A stretch of 64,000 nucleotides of DNA from Diprion similis (lineage: Eukaryota > Arthropoda > Insecta > Hymenoptera > Diprionidae), in NCBI RefSeq assembly GCF_021155765.1, contig NC_060116.1, positions 6,076,001 through 6,140,000 of the forward strand, read 5' to 3'. Position 1 is the stretch's first letter. Each line of letters opens with the position of its first letter. The notes beneath the pieces were generated by a model. It ran no database searches. It saw nothing but the letters and a program-made list of their open reading frames with translations, and was not told the DNA's origin. Position numbers and translations under genes: made by a program. Shown here piece by piece: positions 62,057 to 64,000 of the stretch.

Positions 62057-63225
62057 ATGAATGTTTTGACACTCCTGCTTACGGCAGCATGTGCCATAAT
62101 TTTAATAAGAATAGGTCAATGGTTTCACAAATTTTACCACTTTGCCAAAATTATCGATAAGATTCCTGGACCAAAAGCTTATCCCATCATTGGAACTGCG
62201 ATCGCCTTAAGTAAAATCAAACGGGAAGGTGAGAAGGCATTTTTTATTATAAAACGGAACGAATTATTTTACGTATAAACTGACAAAACGATAAGAGAAG
62301 CCTCTTATTATCTTTTTCGCTAGAGACATTTTATCGTATTGAATTAGCACTGTTGTAAAAGAGATCCTTTACACTTGAAATTATACTTGCAGATTGGTAC
62401 AAATGGTTCCAGGCTCAGGGCAAGAAGTACGAGGATGGAATATTTCGTTTATGGGTTGGCACGAGAGCCGAGGTTCACCTCGGTACAGCTGAGAATGTTA
62501 GCGTGAGTAAAATTTTTTTGCCTGAGAATTATTCGATAAAATTTGCTGTTTCTTCGGTCATTTCCTTCGCATCTTTCTTTAGGCGATTTTCCCGAGTAAG
62601 AATCTTATTACCAAATCCGAGATTTACGATTTCCTCCACCCGTGGCTGGGTTCAGGCCTGATAACTTCATCAGGTACGCTATACGCAATTCGATAATAAT
62701 TAAATGTCAGTTGCGCATACATGGTGGTCAAAATATTCTCTAATTGAATTGAAAAGAAATGTAATGTATTTTACATCGCCAATGGTAAATATATGGACAG
62801 TACTTTTTTGGATTAAAATCTACATAAATTGTCACAGATCTACCTAAGGATAATGTAACTCTTATTATCGGATTTGTAAATCTTGCTACAATTGCTGTAG
62901 ATTTAACAACAAGTAGGCGGTGTCCATATATTCAACACAGGACATATAAAATGTACAATATTTTAGTGTTTCAGCATGTATGTGAAGGAAAATTTAATAA
63001 TAATATTCTTCTGCTATTTCTTATTCATAGGTGATAAATGGCATCGGCAAAGAAGACTTCTCACTCCCACTTTCCATTTCAACATACTGGAAGAATATTC
63101 AGTGGTAATGTTTGAGAAGGCAGAAATATTGAAGCAATGCATCGAGTCAGAACTGAAAAATCGCCCAAATGAACCGATCGACATGTTCACTCTCATCACA
63201 AGATGTGCACTGGACATCATCTGCG
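62057..63225 (+). CDS. CYP4: Second CYP4-family cytochrome P450, exons 1-4 (cut by window end)
   Basis: Tandem paralogue of the P450 at 17680-22074, with the same expected microsomal monooxygenase role. Exons seen: 62057-62228, 62393-62502, 62583-62673, 63031-63225. Exons 2-4 have exactly the same lengths (110, 91, 195) and phases as in the first gene, and exon 1 is one codon shorter. The N-terminal anchor, the hinge [11 protein letters not shown] and helix [15 protein letters not shown] are intact; exon 4 is nearly identical in protein to its counterpart. About 189 codons are present. Intron 4 (from 63226, donor GTAAT) runs past the window end and is longer than the 443 bases of the first gene. 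The I-helix, ExxR and haem loop lie outside, so it cannot be told whether this copy keeps the haem-linking Glu. Confidence 0.92.
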
Positions 63226-64000
63226 GTAATCCATATCATACCAATTCAAAATAACATATAGTTTGTCAATCTCTTGGTTTTCTGTTTTCAAAGAAAGAAC
63301 AGAGTTACTGTAATCACCCCGAGAATGAAAAGTTGCGGCTTTGCTAGATCTCCACCTTTTGAAATATAGAGAATCACCTCCAATCATCGTCAGATGAACA
63401 ATGCGTGTGCGTGTGTGCGTGATTAATTATTTGTCCGACGATATCTCCAGAACGAATCACCGGATTATAATGACTCTGGTCTCAATCGATGCGGCTTCTC
63501 CAAACTTAAAACTGAATAGATTTTGGCTCTGACCGGTTTGGCAATTTTCGAATCATATAAATATCGAAATTATAAAGAATAAAATGAAAAAATAATATTT
63601 CGACAATGGATGAACCGTTTCAAAAGGAATTTCGTATCACTAAATTTCTTGCGTGTCTGATCACAAATTCGACATTGTACTTCGAGAGTTCGAATAATAT
63701 AACAACATTTTTATTACTATACTACTCATATCATTATTATTTTAGCGCGAAACGAGTTCTAGAACAAAAAATTTACAGACTTGTTTGTTTTTTTCGACTT
63801 GTCCGCTTGTTTGTTTCTTCGTCTCGACTTGTTTTTGCCAAGGTTTTACTGCTGATGATCTCATACATATGGGGCATAGCGATTTACACTCCAAATGAAG
63901 ACTTTATTCTCGTAATTTATAACTAATGCTAATACTTGGTTCGTCGCCTCGTAGAATTATAAAATAGCCAATGTCGCGCTGAGCCGTAAAAGAATACGTG
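63226..64000 (+). other. Intron 4 of the second P450 gene (incomplete)
   Basis: AT-rich, with a short (GTGTGC)-like run near 63.4 kb. I searched for an exon 5 equivalent (Glu-Ala/Thr-Ala-Met-Gly start in phase 1) and found none before the window ends. Confidence 0.7.

Noticed and set aside
63606..63926. 106-codon frame near the window end as exon 5 of the second P450
   Set aside because: No resemblance to the expected exon 5 sequence or phase; AT-rich intron sequence.

Overview
This is a eukaryotic window, almost certainly insect. It is AT-rich, its genes are split by GT-AG introns, and it holds CYP4-clan cytochrome P450s, the terminal exon of a furin-type convertase and a large C2H2 zinc-finger gene. 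An insect, possibly hymenopteran, genome is my best guess; the sequence alone does not fix the order. Nothing bacterial, no CRISPR and no operon is present.

Layout. 1-9.7 kb: no protein-coding exon I can support, but simple repeats, two long inverted-repeat (foldback) elements (5.69-6.38 kb and 7.79-8.30 kb) and a small GC-rich block (7.0-7.2 kb). 9.76-10.22 kb (+): last coding exon of a furin-like proprotein convertase (Cys-rich repeat, membrane span, short cytosolic tail). 12.32-15.24 kb (-): an intronless 973-codon reading frame with two H15/winged-helix-like domains followed by C2H2 fingers. 17.68-22.07 kb (+): a complete ten-exon CYP4 gene (508 codons), reconstructed exon by exon. 22.6-59.6 kb: a tandem satellite with a 312-bp monomer. 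Its homogeneous core (about 24.46-58.56 kb) holds 110 copies in one orientation, with a net length change of a single base over 34 kb. Decayed copies lie on both sides, and the left flank is interrupted by a probable LINE 3' fragment. 59.6-62.0 kb: non-coding spacer with a GC-rich hairpin block and a small MITE. 62.06 kb to the window end (+): the first four exons of a second CYP4 gene whose exon sizes and phases match the first.

How it fits together. The two P450 genes are tandem paralogues in the same orientation, now separated by about 40 kb, most of it satellite. The satellite is fully bounded inside the window and shows higher-order organisation: about 10-12-mer blocks in the left part, 7-mer and 14-mer duplications in the right part. 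Because 312 is a multiple of three and one minus-strand frame of the monomer has no stop, the array shows very long apparent reading frames (up to 3175 codons). I judge these to be by-products of the period, not genes. The first P450 also has Ala where most CYP4 enzymes carry the I-helix Glu that bonds covalently to haem.
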